From Streptomyces sp. NBC_00620 (GTDB lineage: Bacteria > Actinomycetota > Actinomycetes > Streptomycetales > Streptomycetaceae): a stretch of DNA of 64,000 nucleotides. Each line of letters begins with the position of its first letter. Position 1 is the first letter of the stretch. This document shows positions 52,309 through 62,070 of the stretch, piece after piece. Made by a program: the position numbers and the translations under genes. The notes beneath the pieces are model-generated. The model was given only the letters and a program-made list of their open reading frames with translations, did no database searches and was not told the DNA's origin. Location: positions 3,038,001 to 3,102,000 of the forward strand of contig NZ_JAPENY010000001.1 in assembly GCF_026341825.1 (NCBI RefSeq), read 5' to 3'.

Positions 52309-53604
52309 ATGAAGCTCTCTGTCCGAACAGCCGTCGCCGTCACCGCCCTTGCGGTCGTCACCGCCTGTGCCCCCCAGACCTCCGACAACTCCTCCTCCGA
52401 GAAGGACGAGAAGACCGGCACCCTGCGCGTCTGGCTCTTCCAGGAGGTCAGTAACGCACCGAAGGAGAAGGTCGTCGACGCCGCCGTCGACACCTTCGAG
52501 AAGGCCCATGAGGGTGCCGACGTACAGGTCGAGTACATCCCCGTCGAGACCCGCGCCCAGCGCATCAAGGCCGCCTTCAACGACCCGAAGAGCGCCCCGG
52601 ACGTCATCGAGTACGGCAACACGGACACCGCCGGCTACGTGAAGGACGGCGGACTCGCCGACATCACCGAGGACTTCGCCGACTGGAGCGAGGCCAAGGA
52701 CACCGACCCGACGGCCAAGCAGTCCGTGACGGTGGACGGGAAGATCTACGGCGCCCCCTACTTCGTAGGCGTACGCGCCCTCTACTACCGTACCGACGTC
52801 TTCGAGGAGCTCGGTCTCGAAGTCCCGAAGACGCAGGCCGAGTTGATCTCCACGGCCAAGGAGATCCGCGCCGCCAAGCCGGAGCTCTACGGCCTCGCGG
52901 TCGGCGGCGCCTACACGTACGGCGCGATGCCGTTCATCTGGTCCAACGGCGGCGAGATCGCGAACGGCAAGGGAGGCTCGTACGCCTCCGCCATCGACAG
53001 CGCGGCCGCCCAGAAGGGCATCGCGGCCTACACCTCGCTCTTCGGCGACGACAACTGTCCGGCCGCCAAGTGCGCGGGCATGGGCGGCAACGACACGGTG
53101 ACGGCCTTCGCGTCGGGCAAGGCGGGCATGGCCATCGGCGGTGACTTCAGCCACGCGGCCATCGAGGCGGGGTCGGTCAAGGGTAAGTACGCCGTCGTGC
53201 CGCTGCCGGGCGTGAAGTCGGGCGAGATAGCGCCGGCCTTTGCGGGCGGCAACAACATCGGCGTGCTGAAGAGCACTTCGCACCGCACGCTCGCCATCGA
53301 CCTGATGGAGCAGCTGGCTTCGAAGAAGACCCAGGCCGAGCTGTTCGACGCCATGGGCTTCCTGCCGACGTACACCGATGTGCGCGCCGACGTCGCCAAG
53401 AAGGAGCCGTTCGTGAAGCCCTTCGTGCAGACGCTTGCCGCGGGCGCCAAGTTCGTGCCGGCCTCGCCCGCGTGGGCGCAGATCGACGCCTCGCTCGTCC
53501 TGCCGACGATGTTCCAGGAGATCGTCAGCGGCAAGAAGGACGTGGCGGCGGCCTCGAAGGACGCGGCGACGAAGATGAACGACGCGTTCAGCACCGTGGG
53601 CTGA
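52309..53604 (+). CDS. Sugar-binding lipoprotein of ABC transporter (amino-sugar type)
   Basis: Extracellular solute-binding protein of 431 residues. Signal peptide KLSVRTAVAVTALAVVTAC with lipobox (VVTAC), so anchored outside the membrane. The mature part starts TGTLRVWLFQEVSNAPKEKV and carries IYGAPYFVGVRALYYRTDVF, typical of family 1 sugar-binding proteins. The ATG at 52309 follows GGAGG; a longer frame from 52168 has no ribosome site. The hexosaminidase at the end of the operon and the DasR-like site suggest GlcNAc oligomers as ligand (inference). Confidence 0.92.
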   Translation: MKLSVRTAVAVTALAVVTACAPQTSDNSSSEKDEKTGTLRVWLFQEVSNAPKEKVVDAAVDTFEKAHEGADVQVEYIPVETRAQRIKAAFNDPKSAPDVIEYGNTDTAGYVKDGGLADITEDFADWSEAKDTDPTAKQSVTVDGKIYGAPYFVGVRALYYRTDVFEELGLEVPKTQAELISTAKEIRAAKPELYGLAVGGAYTYGAMPFIWSNGGEIANGKGGSYASAIDSAAAQKGIAAYTSLFGDDNCPAAKCAGMGGNDTVTAFASGKAGMAIGGDFSHAAIEAGSVKGKYAVVPLPGVKSGEIAPAFAGGNNIGVLKSTSHRTLAIDLMEQLASKKTQAELFDAMGFLPTYTDVRADVAKKEPFVKPFVQTLAAGAKFVPASPAWAQIDASLVLPTMFQEIVSGKKDVAAASKDAATKMNDAFSTVG

Positions 53605-53608
53605 GCGG

Positions 53609-54553
53609 ATGACAACGCACGACGCGCTCGCCGAGCGCGGCACAGTGGCCAAGGCTCGACCCGCCCGCCAAGGGCGGCACGGCCCCGGCTGGACCCCCTG
53701 GCTCTACCTCGCCCCCGCCCTGGTCGTCCTCGGCGGCCTGCTCGTCTACCCCATCTACCAGCTCGGCCTGATCTCGTTCCTGGAGTACACCCAGGCCCAG
53801 GTCAGCGGCGGCGAACCGACCACCTTCGAGGGCTTCGGCAACTACGCGACGCTCTTCGCCGACGAGCAGTTCTGGCAGGTGCTGCTCGCCACGGTCGTGT
53901 TCGCCGCGGCCTGCGTGGTCTCCACGCTGGCCGTCGGCTGCGCGCTCGCGGTGCTCCTCACACGCGTACGGGCCCTGCCCAGGCTCGCACTGATGCTGGC
54001 GGCGCTCGGGGCCTGGGCGACCCCGGCCGTCACCGGTTCCACGGTCTGGCTGCTGCTCTTCGACCCCGACTTCGGCCCCGTCAACCGGGTCCTCGGGCTC
54101 GGCGACCACTCATGGACGTACGACCGCCTCAGCGCCTTCGCGCTCGTACTCCTCGAAGTCGTGTGGTGCTCCTTCCCGTTCGTGATGGTGACGGTGTACG
54201 CGGGGATCCGGGCGGTGCCGTCCGAGGTCCTTGAGGCGGCCTCCCTGGACGGCGCCTCGCAGTGGCGGATCTGGCGCTCGGTGCTCGCGCCGATGCTCCG
54301 GCCGATCCTGGTGGTCGTCACCATCCAGTCGGTCATCTGGGACTTCAAGGTCTTCACGCAGATCTACGTGATGACGAACGGTGGCGGCATCGCCGGACAG
54401 AACCTCGTGCTGAACGTGTACGCGTACCAGAAGGCGTTCGCCTCCTCGCAGTACAGCCTCGGCTCGGCGATCGGCGTGGTGATGCTGGTGATTCTCATGG
54501 CGGTCACGCTGGTGTATCTGCGGCTGCTGCGCAGGCAGGGGGAGGAACTGTGA
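53609..54553 (+). CDS. Sugar ABC transporter permease (first)
   Basis: Permease of 314 residues with six transmembrane segments (WLYLAPALVVLGGLLVYPIY; VLLATVVFAAACVVSTLAVG; LMLAALGAWATPAVTGSTVW). EAA loop: VLEAASLDGASQWRIWRSVL. The ATG at 53609 is 4 nt after the binding-protein stop. Its stop overlaps the second permease as GTGA. Forms the membrane channel with the second permease. Confidence 0.94.
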   Translation: MTTHDALAERGTVAKARPARQGRHGPGWTPWLYLAPALVVLGGLLVYPIYQLGLISFLEYTQAQVSGGEPTTFEGFGNYATLFADEQFWQVLLATVVFAAACVVSTLAVGCALAVLLTRVRALPRLALMLAALGAWATPAVTGSTVWLLLFDPDFGPVNRVLGLGDHSWTYDRLSAFALVLLEVVWCSFPFVMVTVYAGIRAVPSEVLEAASLDGASQWRIWRSVLAPMLRPILVVVTIQSVIWDFKVFTQIYVMTNGGGIAGQNLVLNVYAYQKAFASSQYSLGSAIGVVMLVILMAVTLVYLRLLRRQGEEL

Positions 54554-55395
54554 ACCTCATGAGTGGCCTCGTACGACGTCCGTGGCGGCTCGCCGCCGAG
54601 GTGTCCGCGCTGCTGATCGCGGCCGTCGTCGCCTTCCCCCTCTACTGGATGGTGCTCAGCGCCTTCAAACCGGCTGGCGAGATCGAGTCGACCCAGCCGC
54701 GGCCCTGGACGCTGGCGCCGTCCCTGGATTCCTTCCGGCGCGTCTTCGGGCAGCAGGAATTCGGCCGTTACTTCCTCAACAGTCTTGTGGTCGCCTGCTC
54801 CGTGGTCCTCGTCTCGGCGCTGATCGCGTTTCTCGCGGCGACGGCGGTGACACGATTCCGCTTCCGATTCCGGACCACCCTGCTGATCATGTTCCTGGTG
54901 GCGCAGATGGTGCCCGTGGAAGCGCTGACGATCCCCCTCTTCTTCCTCATGCGGGACATCGGCCAGCTCAACACCCTGGGCTCGCTGATCCTGCCGCACA
55001 TCGCCTTCTCGCTGCCGTTCGCGATCTGGATGCTGCGGGGTTTTGTGAAGGCGGTTCCGGAGGCGCTGGAAGAGGCCGCGTACATCGACGGGGCGAGCCG
55101 TGCGCGATTCCTCTGGCAGATCCTTTTCCCGCTCGTCTTCCCGGGCTTGGTGGCCACGAGCGTGTTTTCCTTCATCTCGGCCTGGAACGACTTCCTGTTC
55201 GCCAAGTCCTTCATCATCAGCGACACCGCGCAGTCCACCCTGCCGATGGCCCTCCTCGTCTTCTACAAGCCGGACGAGCCGGACTGGGGCGGTGTGATGG
55301 CGGCGTCCACGGTGATGACGATTCCGGTGCTGATTTTCTTCGTACTCGTACAGCGACGGCTGGTCTCCGGGCTGGGTGGAGCGGTAAAGGACTGA
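54550..55395 (+). CDS. Sugar ABC transporter permease (second)
   Basis: Permease of 281 residues, six transmembrane segments starting VSALLIAAVVAFPLYWMVLS, with the EAA loop EALEEAAYIDGASRARFLWQ. The GTG at 54550 follows GGGGGAGG and overlaps the previous stop (GTGA). The hexosaminidase gene starts 2 nt after its stop. No ATPase gene in the operon; the shared ATPase MsiK is the likely partner (inference from Streptomyces practice). Confidence 0.94.
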   Translation: MNLMSGLVRRPWRLAAEVSALLIAAVVAFPLYWMVLSAFKPAGEIESTQPRPWTLAPSLDSFRRVFGQQEFGRYFLNSLVVACSVVLVSALIAFLAATAVTRFRFRFRTTLLIMFLVAQMVPVEALTIPLFFLMRDIGQLNTLGSLILPHIAFSLPFAIWMLRGFVKAVPEALEEAAYIDGASRARFLWQILFPLVFPGLVATSVFSFISAWNDFLFAKSFIISDTAQSTLPMALLVFYKPDEPDWGGVMAASTVMTIPVLIFFVLVQRRLVSGLGGAVKD

Positions 55396-55396
55396 C

Positions 55397-57022
55397 GTGA
55401 CTGAACTGATTCCCGCGCCCCGCAGCGTCGTCGCCGGTTCCGGCGAGGTGCGGCTGACGGCGCATTCCCAGCTCTACGCCGGCACCGCGTTGGACGGTGT
55501 CGGTCACTGGCTGCGCACCGTCCTCTGGCAGGCCACGGGCCTGCCGCTGCGCGAGGGGCGGGAACTCGACGACACCGACGGCGACGGCATCGGGCTCCAG
55601 ATCGACCCCGAACTCGGCCCCGAGGAGTACCGCCTTGTCAGCGACCCGACCGGCGTTCTCATCGAGGGTGGCAGCGCGGCCGGCGTCTTTTGGGGCGCCC
55701 AGACGCTGCGGCAGCTCCTCGGCCCGGACGCGTACCGAAAGGCCCCGCTCAGCCTCGAGCGCACCTGGGCCGTGCCGCACGTCACGATCGAAGACGGACC
55801 CCGATTCGCCTGGCGCGGTCTCATGCTCGACGTGGCCCGGCACTTCATGCCCAAGGACGGGGTCCTGCGCTATCTCGACCTCCTGGCCGCCCACAAACTC
55901 AATGTCTTCCACTTCCACCTCACCGACGACCAAGGCTGGCGTGTCCAGATCAAGCGCTACCCGAAGCTGACGGAGGTCGGGTCCTGGCGGGCGCGCACGA
56001 AATTCGGCCATCGGGCCTCGCCCCTGTGGGAGGAGAAGCCGCACGGGGGCTTCTACACGCAGGACGACATCCGCGAGATCGTGGCGTACGCGGCCGAGCG
56101 GCATATCACCGTGGTCCCCGAAATCGACATCCCGGGGCACAGCCAGGCGGCCATCGCCGCGTATCCGGAACTGGGCAACACCGATGCCATCGACACGACC
56201 TCGCTCTCCGTCTGGGACACCTGGGGCGTCTCCAAAAACGTACTCGCCCCCACTGACAACGCCCTGCGCTTCTACGAGGGGGTCTTCGAGGAACTCCTCG
56301 AGCTGTTCCCCTCGGAGTTCATTCACGTGGGCGGCGACGAGTGCGCCAAGGACCAGTGGAAGCAGTCGCCGACCGCGCAGGCCCGTATCAAGGAGCTGGG
56401 GCTCGCCGACGAGGACGAGTTGCAGTCCTGGTTCATCCGGCACTTCGACAACTGGCTCTCCGCGCGCGGGCGTCGGCTGATCGGCTGGGACGAGATCCTG
56501 GAGGGCGGCCTCGCCGACGGCGCCGCCGTCTCGTCCTGGCGCGGCTACGCGGGCGGCATCACCGCCGCCCGCGCGGGCCACGACGTCGTCATGTGCCCCG
56601 AGCAGCAGGTGTACCTGGACCACCGTCAGGACGCGGGCGAGGACGAGCCGGTGCCCATCGGCTACGTGCGCACCCTGGAGGACGTCTACCGCTTCGAGCC
56701 CGTGCCGCCGCAGCTCACCGAGGTGGAGGCACGGCATGTGATCGGCACTCAGGCCAACGTGTGGACCGAGGTGATGGAGGATCACGCGCGCGTGGACTAC
56801 CAGGCGTTCCCGAGGCTGGCGGCTTTCGCCGAGGTCGCCTGGAGCGCACTGCCCGCGCCCAGCGAACGGGACTTCGCGGACTTCGAGCGGCGGATGGCCG
56901 TGCACTACGGGCGACTTGACGCCCTGGGAGTGGCGTATCGCCCGCCCACGGGGCCGTTGCCGTGGCAGCAGCGCCCCGGGGTGCTCGGACGCCCGATCGA
57001 GGGGGAACCCCCGAACGTGTGA
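55397..57022 (+). CDS. Beta-N-acetylhexosaminidase (GH20)
   Basis: Family 20 enzyme of 541 residues that removes terminal GlcNAc by substrate-assisted catalysis. After an N-terminal GH20b-type domain (residues 1-135), the barrel starts FAWRGLMLDVARHFMPKDGV and carries LNVFHFHLTDDQGWRVQIK and the catalytic Asp-Glu pair in FIHVGGDECAKDQW; later Trp residues (VSSWRGY, NVWTEVM) line the sugar pocket. No signal peptide is seen, so it should act in the cytoplasm on sugars brought in by the coupled ABC transporter. GTG at 55397 follows AAAGGAC. Confidence 0.94.
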   Translation: MTELIPAPRSVVAGSGEVRLTAHSQLYAGTALDGVGHWLRTVLWQATGLPLREGRELDDTDGDGIGLQIDPELGPEEYRLVSDPTGVLIEGGSAAGVFWGAQTLRQLLGPDAYRKAPLSLERTWAVPHVTIEDGPRFAWRGLMLDVARHFMPKDGVLRYLDLLAAHKLNVFHFHLTDDQGWRVQIKRYPKLTEVGSWRARTKFGHRASPLWEEKPHGGFYTQDDIREIVAYAAERHITVVPEIDIPGHSQAAIAAYPELGNTDAIDTTSLSVWDTWGVSKNVLAPTDNALRFYEGVFEELLELFPSEFIHVGGDECAKDQWKQSPTAQARIKELGLADEDELQSWFIRHFDNWLSARGRRLIGWDEILEGGLADGAAVSSWRGYAGGITAARAGHDVVMCPEQQVYLDHRQDAGEDEPVPIGYVRTLEDVYRFEPVPPQLTEVEARHVIGTQANVWTEVMEDHARVDYQAFPRLAAFAEVAWSALPAPSERDFADFERRMAVHYGRLDALGVAYRPPTGPLPWQQRPGVLGRPIEGEPPNV

Positions 57023-57302
57023 GGTGACCCCGGAAACGGGTGTCCCGGTGCCCTCGTCCCGTAACCGTGGCCCCATGAGGAACAAGACGCCCACGGATCA
57101 CCGAAGAGTGGCATTTCAGGCTCACCGGTGATGCCGTACGAAAACGGACCATCTCCCTGGTGAGGGGGGCGAATGCCTCCTAGCGGACCCCCGCGTCGAG
57201 GGCCGGGGAAGATGTGCCAGAGTTGCCACGTCCGCCCTGTCAGCACGTACCGTACGGCAGCACAGGTGGGACCAGGTGGGGCAGCGGGAAGGGGCAGCCG
57301 GT

Positions 57303-58196
57303 TTGACCACGCACGCACCGCAGGCGGCGCAGGCCGTGACGCTGCCCGGCTCGTTGGACGAGGCGGTCGCGGCTCTGGCCGCCATGCCCGCCGCCGTTCC
57401 CGTCGCGGGCGGCACCGACCTCATGGCCGCCGTCAACTCCGGACAGCTGCGGCCCGCCGCACTCGTGGGTCTCGGCAGGATCAGCGAGATCCGCGGCTGG
57501 CAGTACCAGGACGGCCACGCGCTGCTCGGCGCAGGGCTCACCCACGCACGCATGGGCCGCCCCGACTTCGCGGCCCTCATCCCGGCGCTCGCCGCCTCCG
57601 CGCGCGCCGCCGGACCGCCGCAGATCCGCAACGCGGGCACCCTGGGCGGCAACATCGCCTCGGCGTCCCCCACCGGGGACGCGCTGCCGGTACTGGCCGC
57701 CCTGGAAGCCGCGTTGATCATCGCGGGCCCTGACGGAGCCCGCCGCGAGATCCCCGTCTCGCACCTGCTCGCGGGCGTGGAGATGCTCCGCGCCGGCGAA
57801 CTCATCGGCTACGTGCGCGTGCCGCTGCTGCACGCGCCGCAGGTCTTCCTGAAGGCGACCGGACGTACCGGGCCCGGGCGTGCGATCGCGTCCGTGGCGC
57901 TCGTCCTGGACCCCGCCAGGCGCGGAGTGCGGTGCGCGGTCGGGGCCATAGCGCCGATGCCGCTGCGGCCCCTGGACGCCGAGGCCTGGGTCGCCCAGCT
58001 GATCGACTGGGACGGGGAGCGCACGCTCGTGCCGGAGGCGCTCAACGCCTTCGGGGAGTACGTCGCCGCGGCCTGCATCCCCGACCCCGTCCCCGCCGAG
58101 GACGGCTCCGTCCAACCGCTTCCGCCCGCCGTACTGCACCTGCGTCGCACCGTCGCCGCGCTGGCCCGACGAGCACTGGGGAGGGCACTGTCGTGA
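57303..58196 (+). CDS. Xanthine-dehydrogenase-family FAD-binding subunit
   Basis: Medium (FAD) subunit of a molybdenum hydroxylase, 297 residues. The two FAD-binding motifs are present: VPVAGGTDLMAAVNSGQLRP and IRNAGTLGGNIASASPTGDA. The C-terminal CODH-FAD domain follows (FLKATGRTGPGRAIASVALV). TTG at 57303 has GGGAAGGGG upstream and gives LTTHAPQAAQAV; GTG at 57276 is the alternative. Its stop overlaps the 2Fe-2S subunit start (GTGA). The order medium-small-large subunit is usual for these enzymes. Confidence 0.9.
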   Translation: MTTHAPQAAQAVTLPGSLDEAVAALAAMPAAVPVAGGTDLMAAVNSGQLRPAALVGLGRISEIRGWQYQDGHALLGAGLTHARMGRPDFAALIPALAASARAAGPPQIRNAGTLGGNIASASPTGDALPVLAALEAALIIAGPDGARREIPVSHLLAGVEMLRAGELIGYVRVPLLHAPQVFLKATGRTGPGRAIASVALVLDPARRGVRCAVGAIAPMPLRPLDAEAWVAQLIDWDGERTLVPEALNAFGEYVAAACIPDPVPAEDGSVQPLPPAVLHLRRTVAALARRALGRALS

Positions 58197-59746
58197 CCGA
58201 CGACCAGCACGGAGAGGGCGCCCCTCAGGGCGGCCGGTGGGATCCGCTGCCCCAGGGTGACTACGACGACGGCGCCACGGCCTTCGTCAAGCTCCCCGAA
58301 GGCGGTATCGAGGCCCTCCTCGCCGAGCGTGAGCCGCTCGCGGCCCCCGGGCACGGCTACGTGCCGCCGCAGATAGACGTGCCGCCCGCGGCGCCCGCCG
58401 CTGCGGACCCGGCGCAGGCGGGGGCGTGGGCCGCGCAGGCCGGCGCCGTCGACTGGCCGGATCCGAACGCCGTCCCCCCGGAAGCCGGCCGCGACGGGTT
58501 CACGTACCAGCCGCCGGTCACCGGGCAGTGGGACTTCGGGGACGTCACGCAGACGCAGGGCGGTGGCGGGCAACCCCGTCAGGCCGGACCCTCTGGACCT
58601 TCCGGGCACGACGTGACCGGGCAGTGGTCGATTCCGGTGGCCGGTGGGGATCTTCCGGACGAATCGGGCGAGTTCACCACCTCGGCGCTCGTCGAGCAGT
58701 GGGGCGGGACGCCGCCCGCCACACTCCCCGGCGGAGCGGCCGCTCCCTGGGCGACGGAGGCCATCGGGCAGGCGTGGTCGGCCGACCCGAGGGAACGGTC
58801 CGCCGACCCGAGGGACCAGGCCGCCGAGGACGCCGTACGGCCGTCGGCGCAGACGCCCGCTGAAGGCCTCGTACGGCCGCCGGGGCAGTCATCCGCCGAA
58901 CTGCCCGCGCAGGCCGCCCAGCAGGCCGCCGAGCCCGCTCACGAGGCTCCTGAGGCGCCAGGCGCGGACCAGGCTCACGAGGACTCCGAAGCCTCCGGGG
59001 TGCCCGAGGCCTCCGAGGCCGTCGCCGCCGAAGAGGCGGAGGACGCCGGGACCCCCGCCACGGCCCGGCACGACGAACACCCCCTCGCCTCCTACGTCCT
59101 GCGCGTCAACGGCGCCGACCGCCCCGTGACCGACGCCTGGATCGGCGAATCGCTGCTCTACGTACTGCGCGAGCGCCTCGGCCTCGCGGGCGCCAAGGAC
59201 GGCTGCTCGCAGGGCGAGTGCGGCGCCTGCAACGTCCAGGTGGACGGGCGGCTCGTGGCCTCCTGTCTGGTGCCCGCCGTCACCGCCGCGGGCAGCGAGG
59301 TGCGCACCGTCGAGGGCCTGGCCACTGACGGACAGCCCTCCGACGTGCAGCGCGCGCTGGCCAAGTGCGGCGCCGTGCAGTGCGGTTTCTGCGTACCCGG
59401 CATGGCCATGACCGTGCACGACCTGCTCGAGGGCAACCCCGCGCCGAACGAGCTGGAGACCCGCCAGGCCCTGTGCGGCAACCTGTGCCGCTGCTCGGGC
59501 TACCGCGGCGTCCTGGACGCCGTGCAGGAGGTCGTCGCCGAACGCGAGGCGCACTCCGCGGCAGCCGCCGAATCCGCGCCGGACGTCGACGAGGCGCGCA
59601 TCCCGCACCAGGCGGGTCCGGGCGCGGGCGGCGTCAACCCCGCGGCGTACGGGGACACTTCTGCGTACAACCCCCCGTACGACACGTCGTACGACCCCCA
59701 GGCGCCGCATGAGCAGCCGTACGGCCAGGACGGAGGCCAGGCGTGA
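58193..59746 (+). CDS. 2Fe-2S subunit of xanthine-dehydrogenase-family enzyme with long disordered N-terminus
   Basis: Protein of 517 residues. The electron-transfer part lies only at about residues 300-470: plant-type [2Fe-2S] cluster CSQGECGACNVQVDG ... SC, then the second cluster VQCGFCVPGMAMTVHDLLEG and LCGNLCRCSGYRG, so all eight Cys are kept. About 290 residues before it and 50 after it are low-complexity (Ala/Pro/Gly/Gln/Glu), while family members are usually 150-180 residues. GTG at 58193, GTGA overlap before and GTGA overlap after (59743). The extra region may tether or localise the complex; role unknown. Confidence 0.9.
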   Translation: MTDDQHGEGAPQGGRWDPLPQGDYDDGATAFVKLPEGGIEALLAEREPLAAPGHGYVPPQIDVPPAAPAAADPAQAGAWAAQAGAVDWPDPNAVPPEAGRDGFTYQPPVTGQWDFGDVTQTQGGGGQPRQAGPSGPSGHDVTGQWSIPVAGGDLPDESGEFTTSALVEQWGGTPPATLPGGAAAPWATEAIGQAWSADPRERSADPRDQAAEDAVRPSAQTPAEGLVRPPGQSSAELPAQAAQQAAEPAHEAPEAPGADQAHEDSEASGVPEASEAVAAEEAEDAGTPATARHDEHPLASYVLRVNGADRPVTDAWIGESLLYVLRERLGLAGAKDGCSQGECGACNVQVDGRLVASCLVPAVTAAGSEVRTVEGLATDGQPSDVQRALAKCGAVQCGFCVPGMAMTVHDLLEGNPAPNELETRQALCGNLCRCSGYRGVLDAVQEVVAEREAHSAAAAESAPDVDEARIPHQAGPGAGGVNPAAYGDTSAYNPPYDTSYDPQAPHEQPYGQDGGQA

Positions 59747-62049
59747 GCAACGAAACCGCGACCGCGTCACCCGCGGCGCCGGAGGCGGGCTCCGAGCCCC
59801 TCCCGCACGGGCTCGGAGTCTCACTGCCGGCCGCCGAGGCCCGCGCCAAGACGGAGGGCACCTTCCCGTACGCGGCCGACCTGTGGGCCGAGGGCCTGCT
59901 GTGGGCCGCCGTGCTCAGATCACCCCACCCGCACGCGCGCATCGTGTCGATCGACACCAGCCACGCGCGCGAGATGCCCGGCGTACGGGCCGTCATCACC
60001 CACGAGGACGTGCCCGGCACCCCGGTGCACGGCCGGGGCAGGGCCGACCGCCCGGTGTTCGCCTCCGAGGTCGTACGCCACCACGGGGAGCCCATCGCGG
60101 CCGTCGCCGCCGACCACCCGGACACCGCGCGGATGGCCGCCGCGGCCGTCATCGTCGAGTACGAGATGCTCGACGCGGTGACCGACCCGGAGCTCGCCTT
60201 CGAGGCCGAGCCGCTGCACCCCGACGGCAACCTGATCCGGCACATCCCGCTGCGCCACGGCGACCCGGACGCGACCGGCGAGATCGTCGTCGAGGGCCAG
60301 TACCGCATCGGCCGCCAGGACCCCGCCCCCGTCGGCGCCGAGGCGGGCCTCGCCGTGCCCCGCCCCGACGGCGGAGTCGAGCTCTACGTGGCGTCCACCG
60401 ACCCGCACACCGACCGCGACACGGCCGCCGCCTGCTACGGCCTGGAGCCCGAGCGCGTGAAGGTCGTCGTCACCGGCGTGCCCGGAGCCACCGCCGACCG
60501 CGAGGACCAGGGCCTGCAACTCCCGCTCGGCCTGCTGGCGTTGAAGACCGGCTGCCCGGTGAAGATCACCGCTACGCGGGAAGAGTCCTTCCTCGGCCAC
60601 GCCCACCGGCACCCCACGCTGCTGCGCTACCGCCACCACGCGGACGCCGACGGCAAGCTGGTGAAGGTCGAGGCGCAGATCCTCCTGGACGGCGGCGCCT
60701 ACGCGGACACCTCGTCGGAGTCGCTGGCCGCCGCGGTCTCCTTCGCCTGCGGCCCGTACGTCGTCCCCAACGCCTTCATCGAGGGCTGGGCCGTACGCAC
60801 CAACAACCCGCCCTCCGGCCACGTGCGCGGCGAGGGCGCCATGCAGGTCTGCGCCGCCTACGAGGCGCAGATGGACAAGCTGGCGAAGAAGCTGGGCATG
60901 GACCCGGCGGAGCTGCGCCTGCGCAATGTGATGGCTACGGGGGACGTACTTCCCACCGGTCAGACGGTGACCTGCCCGGCCCCGGTCGCCGAACTCCTCC
61001 AGGCCGTACGGGACTTCCCGCTCCCCGCCCTCCCCAAGGACACACCCGAGGACGAGTGGCTGCTCCCGGGCGGCCCCGAAGGCGCGGGCGAACCCGGCGC
61101 CGTACGCCGGGGTGTCGGCTACGGCCTCGGCATGGTGCACATGCTCGGTGCCGAGGGCGCGGACGAGGTCTCGACGGCCACCGTGAAGGTCCACGACGGG
61201 GTCGCCACGGTGCTCTGCGCGGCCGTGGAGACCGGCCAGGGCTTCACCACGCTGGCCCGGCAGATCGTCCAGGAGACGCTCGGCATCGACGAGGTGCACG
61301 TGGCGCCGGTCGACACGGACCAGCCCCCGGCGGGCCCGAGCTGCCGCGGCCGCCACACCTGGGTGTCGGGCGGAGCGGTGGAACGCGCGGCGAAAATGGT
61401 CCGTACGCAGTTGCTGCAGCCCCTGGCGCACAAGTTCGGGATGTCGACCGAGCTGCTCCAGATCACCGACGGCAAGATCACCTCGTACGACGGGGTGCTG
61501 TCCACGACCGTCACCGAGGCGATGGACGGCAAGGAGCTCTGGGCCACCGCCCAGTGCCGCCCCCATCCGACCGAGCCCCTGGATGCGGCCGGCCAGGGCG
61601 ACGCCTTCGTAGGCCTCGCTTTCTGCGCGATCCGCGCGGTGGTCGACGTCGACATCGAGCTGGGCTCGGTCCGCGTCGTGGAACTCGCCCTGGCCCAGGA
61701 CGTGGGCCGGATCCTCAACCCCGCCCAGCTCGCGGCCCGTATCGAGGCGGGCGTCACCCAGGGCGTGGGCGCCGCTTTGACGGAAAACCTGCGCACCGCG
61801 CGCGGGCTTGTCCGCCACCCCGACCTGACCGGCTACGCCCTCCCCACCTCCCTGGACGCCCCCGACATCCGCATCGTCAAGCTGGTCGAGGAGCGCGACG
61901 TGGTCGCCCCCTTCGGTGCGAAGGCGGCCAGCGCGGTGCCCGTCGTGACGTCTCCGGCGGCGGTCGCCGCGGCGGTGCGGGCGGCTACCGGGCGGCCGGT
62001 GAACCGGCTGCCGATCCGGCCGCAGGCGGCTGTGGTGACTACTCCGTGA
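59743..62049 (+). CDS. Xanthine-dehydrogenase-family molybdopterin-binding subunit, divergent active site
   Basis: Large subunit of 768 residues with the aldehyde oxidase/xanthine dehydrogenase a/b hammerhead (residues about 28-130, TFPYAADLWAEGLLWAAVLR) and the molybdopterin-binding domains (DGGAYADTSSESLAAAVSF, GHVRGEGAMQVCAAYEAQMD, GQGFTTLARQIVQETLGIDE). Family hallmarks are changed: the GGGFGGKE loop reads PGATADREDQG, the RGFG motif reads RGEG, and the C-terminal GEP segment with the base Glu reads GAKAASAVPVVTS. It is coupled to the 2Fe-2S gene. Substrate cannot be predicted; xanthine is only the default family name. Confidence 0.88.
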   Translation: MSNETATASPAAPEAGSEPLPHGLGVSLPAAEARAKTEGTFPYAADLWAEGLLWAAVLRSPHPHARIVSIDTSHAREMPGVRAVITHEDVPGTPVHGRGRADRPVFASEVVRHHGEPIAAVAADHPDTARMAAAAVIVEYEMLDAVTDPELAFEAEPLHPDGNLIRHIPLRHGDPDATGEIVVEGQYRIGRQDPAPVGAEAGLAVPRPDGGVELYVASTDPHTDRDTAAACYGLEPERVKVVVTGVPGATADREDQGLQLPLGLLALKTGCPVKITATREESFLGHAHRHPTLLRYRHHADADGKLVKVEAQILLDGGAYADTSSESLAAAVSFACGPYVVPNAFIEGWAVRTNNPPSGHVRGEGAMQVCAAYEAQMDKLAKKLGMDPAELRLRNVMATGDVLPTGQTVTCPAPVAELLQAVRDFPLPALPKDTPEDEWLLPGGPEGAGEPGAVRRGVGYGLGMVHMLGAEGADEVSTATVKVHDGVATVLCAAVETGQGFTTLARQIVQETLGIDEVHVAPVDTDQPPAGPSCRGRHTWVSGGAVERAAKMVRTQLLQPLAHKFGMSTELLQITDGKITSYDGVLSTTVTEAMDGKELWATAQCRPHPTEPLDAAGQGDAFVGLAFCAIRAVVDVDIELGSVRVVELALAQDVGRILNPAQLAARIEAGVTQGVGAALTENLRTARGLVRHPDLTGYALPTSLDAPDIRIVKLVEERDVVAPFGAKAASAVPVVTSPAAVAAAVRAATGRPVNRLPIRPQAAVVTTP

Positions 62050-62070
62050 CGACGACACTGTGACGACGTC

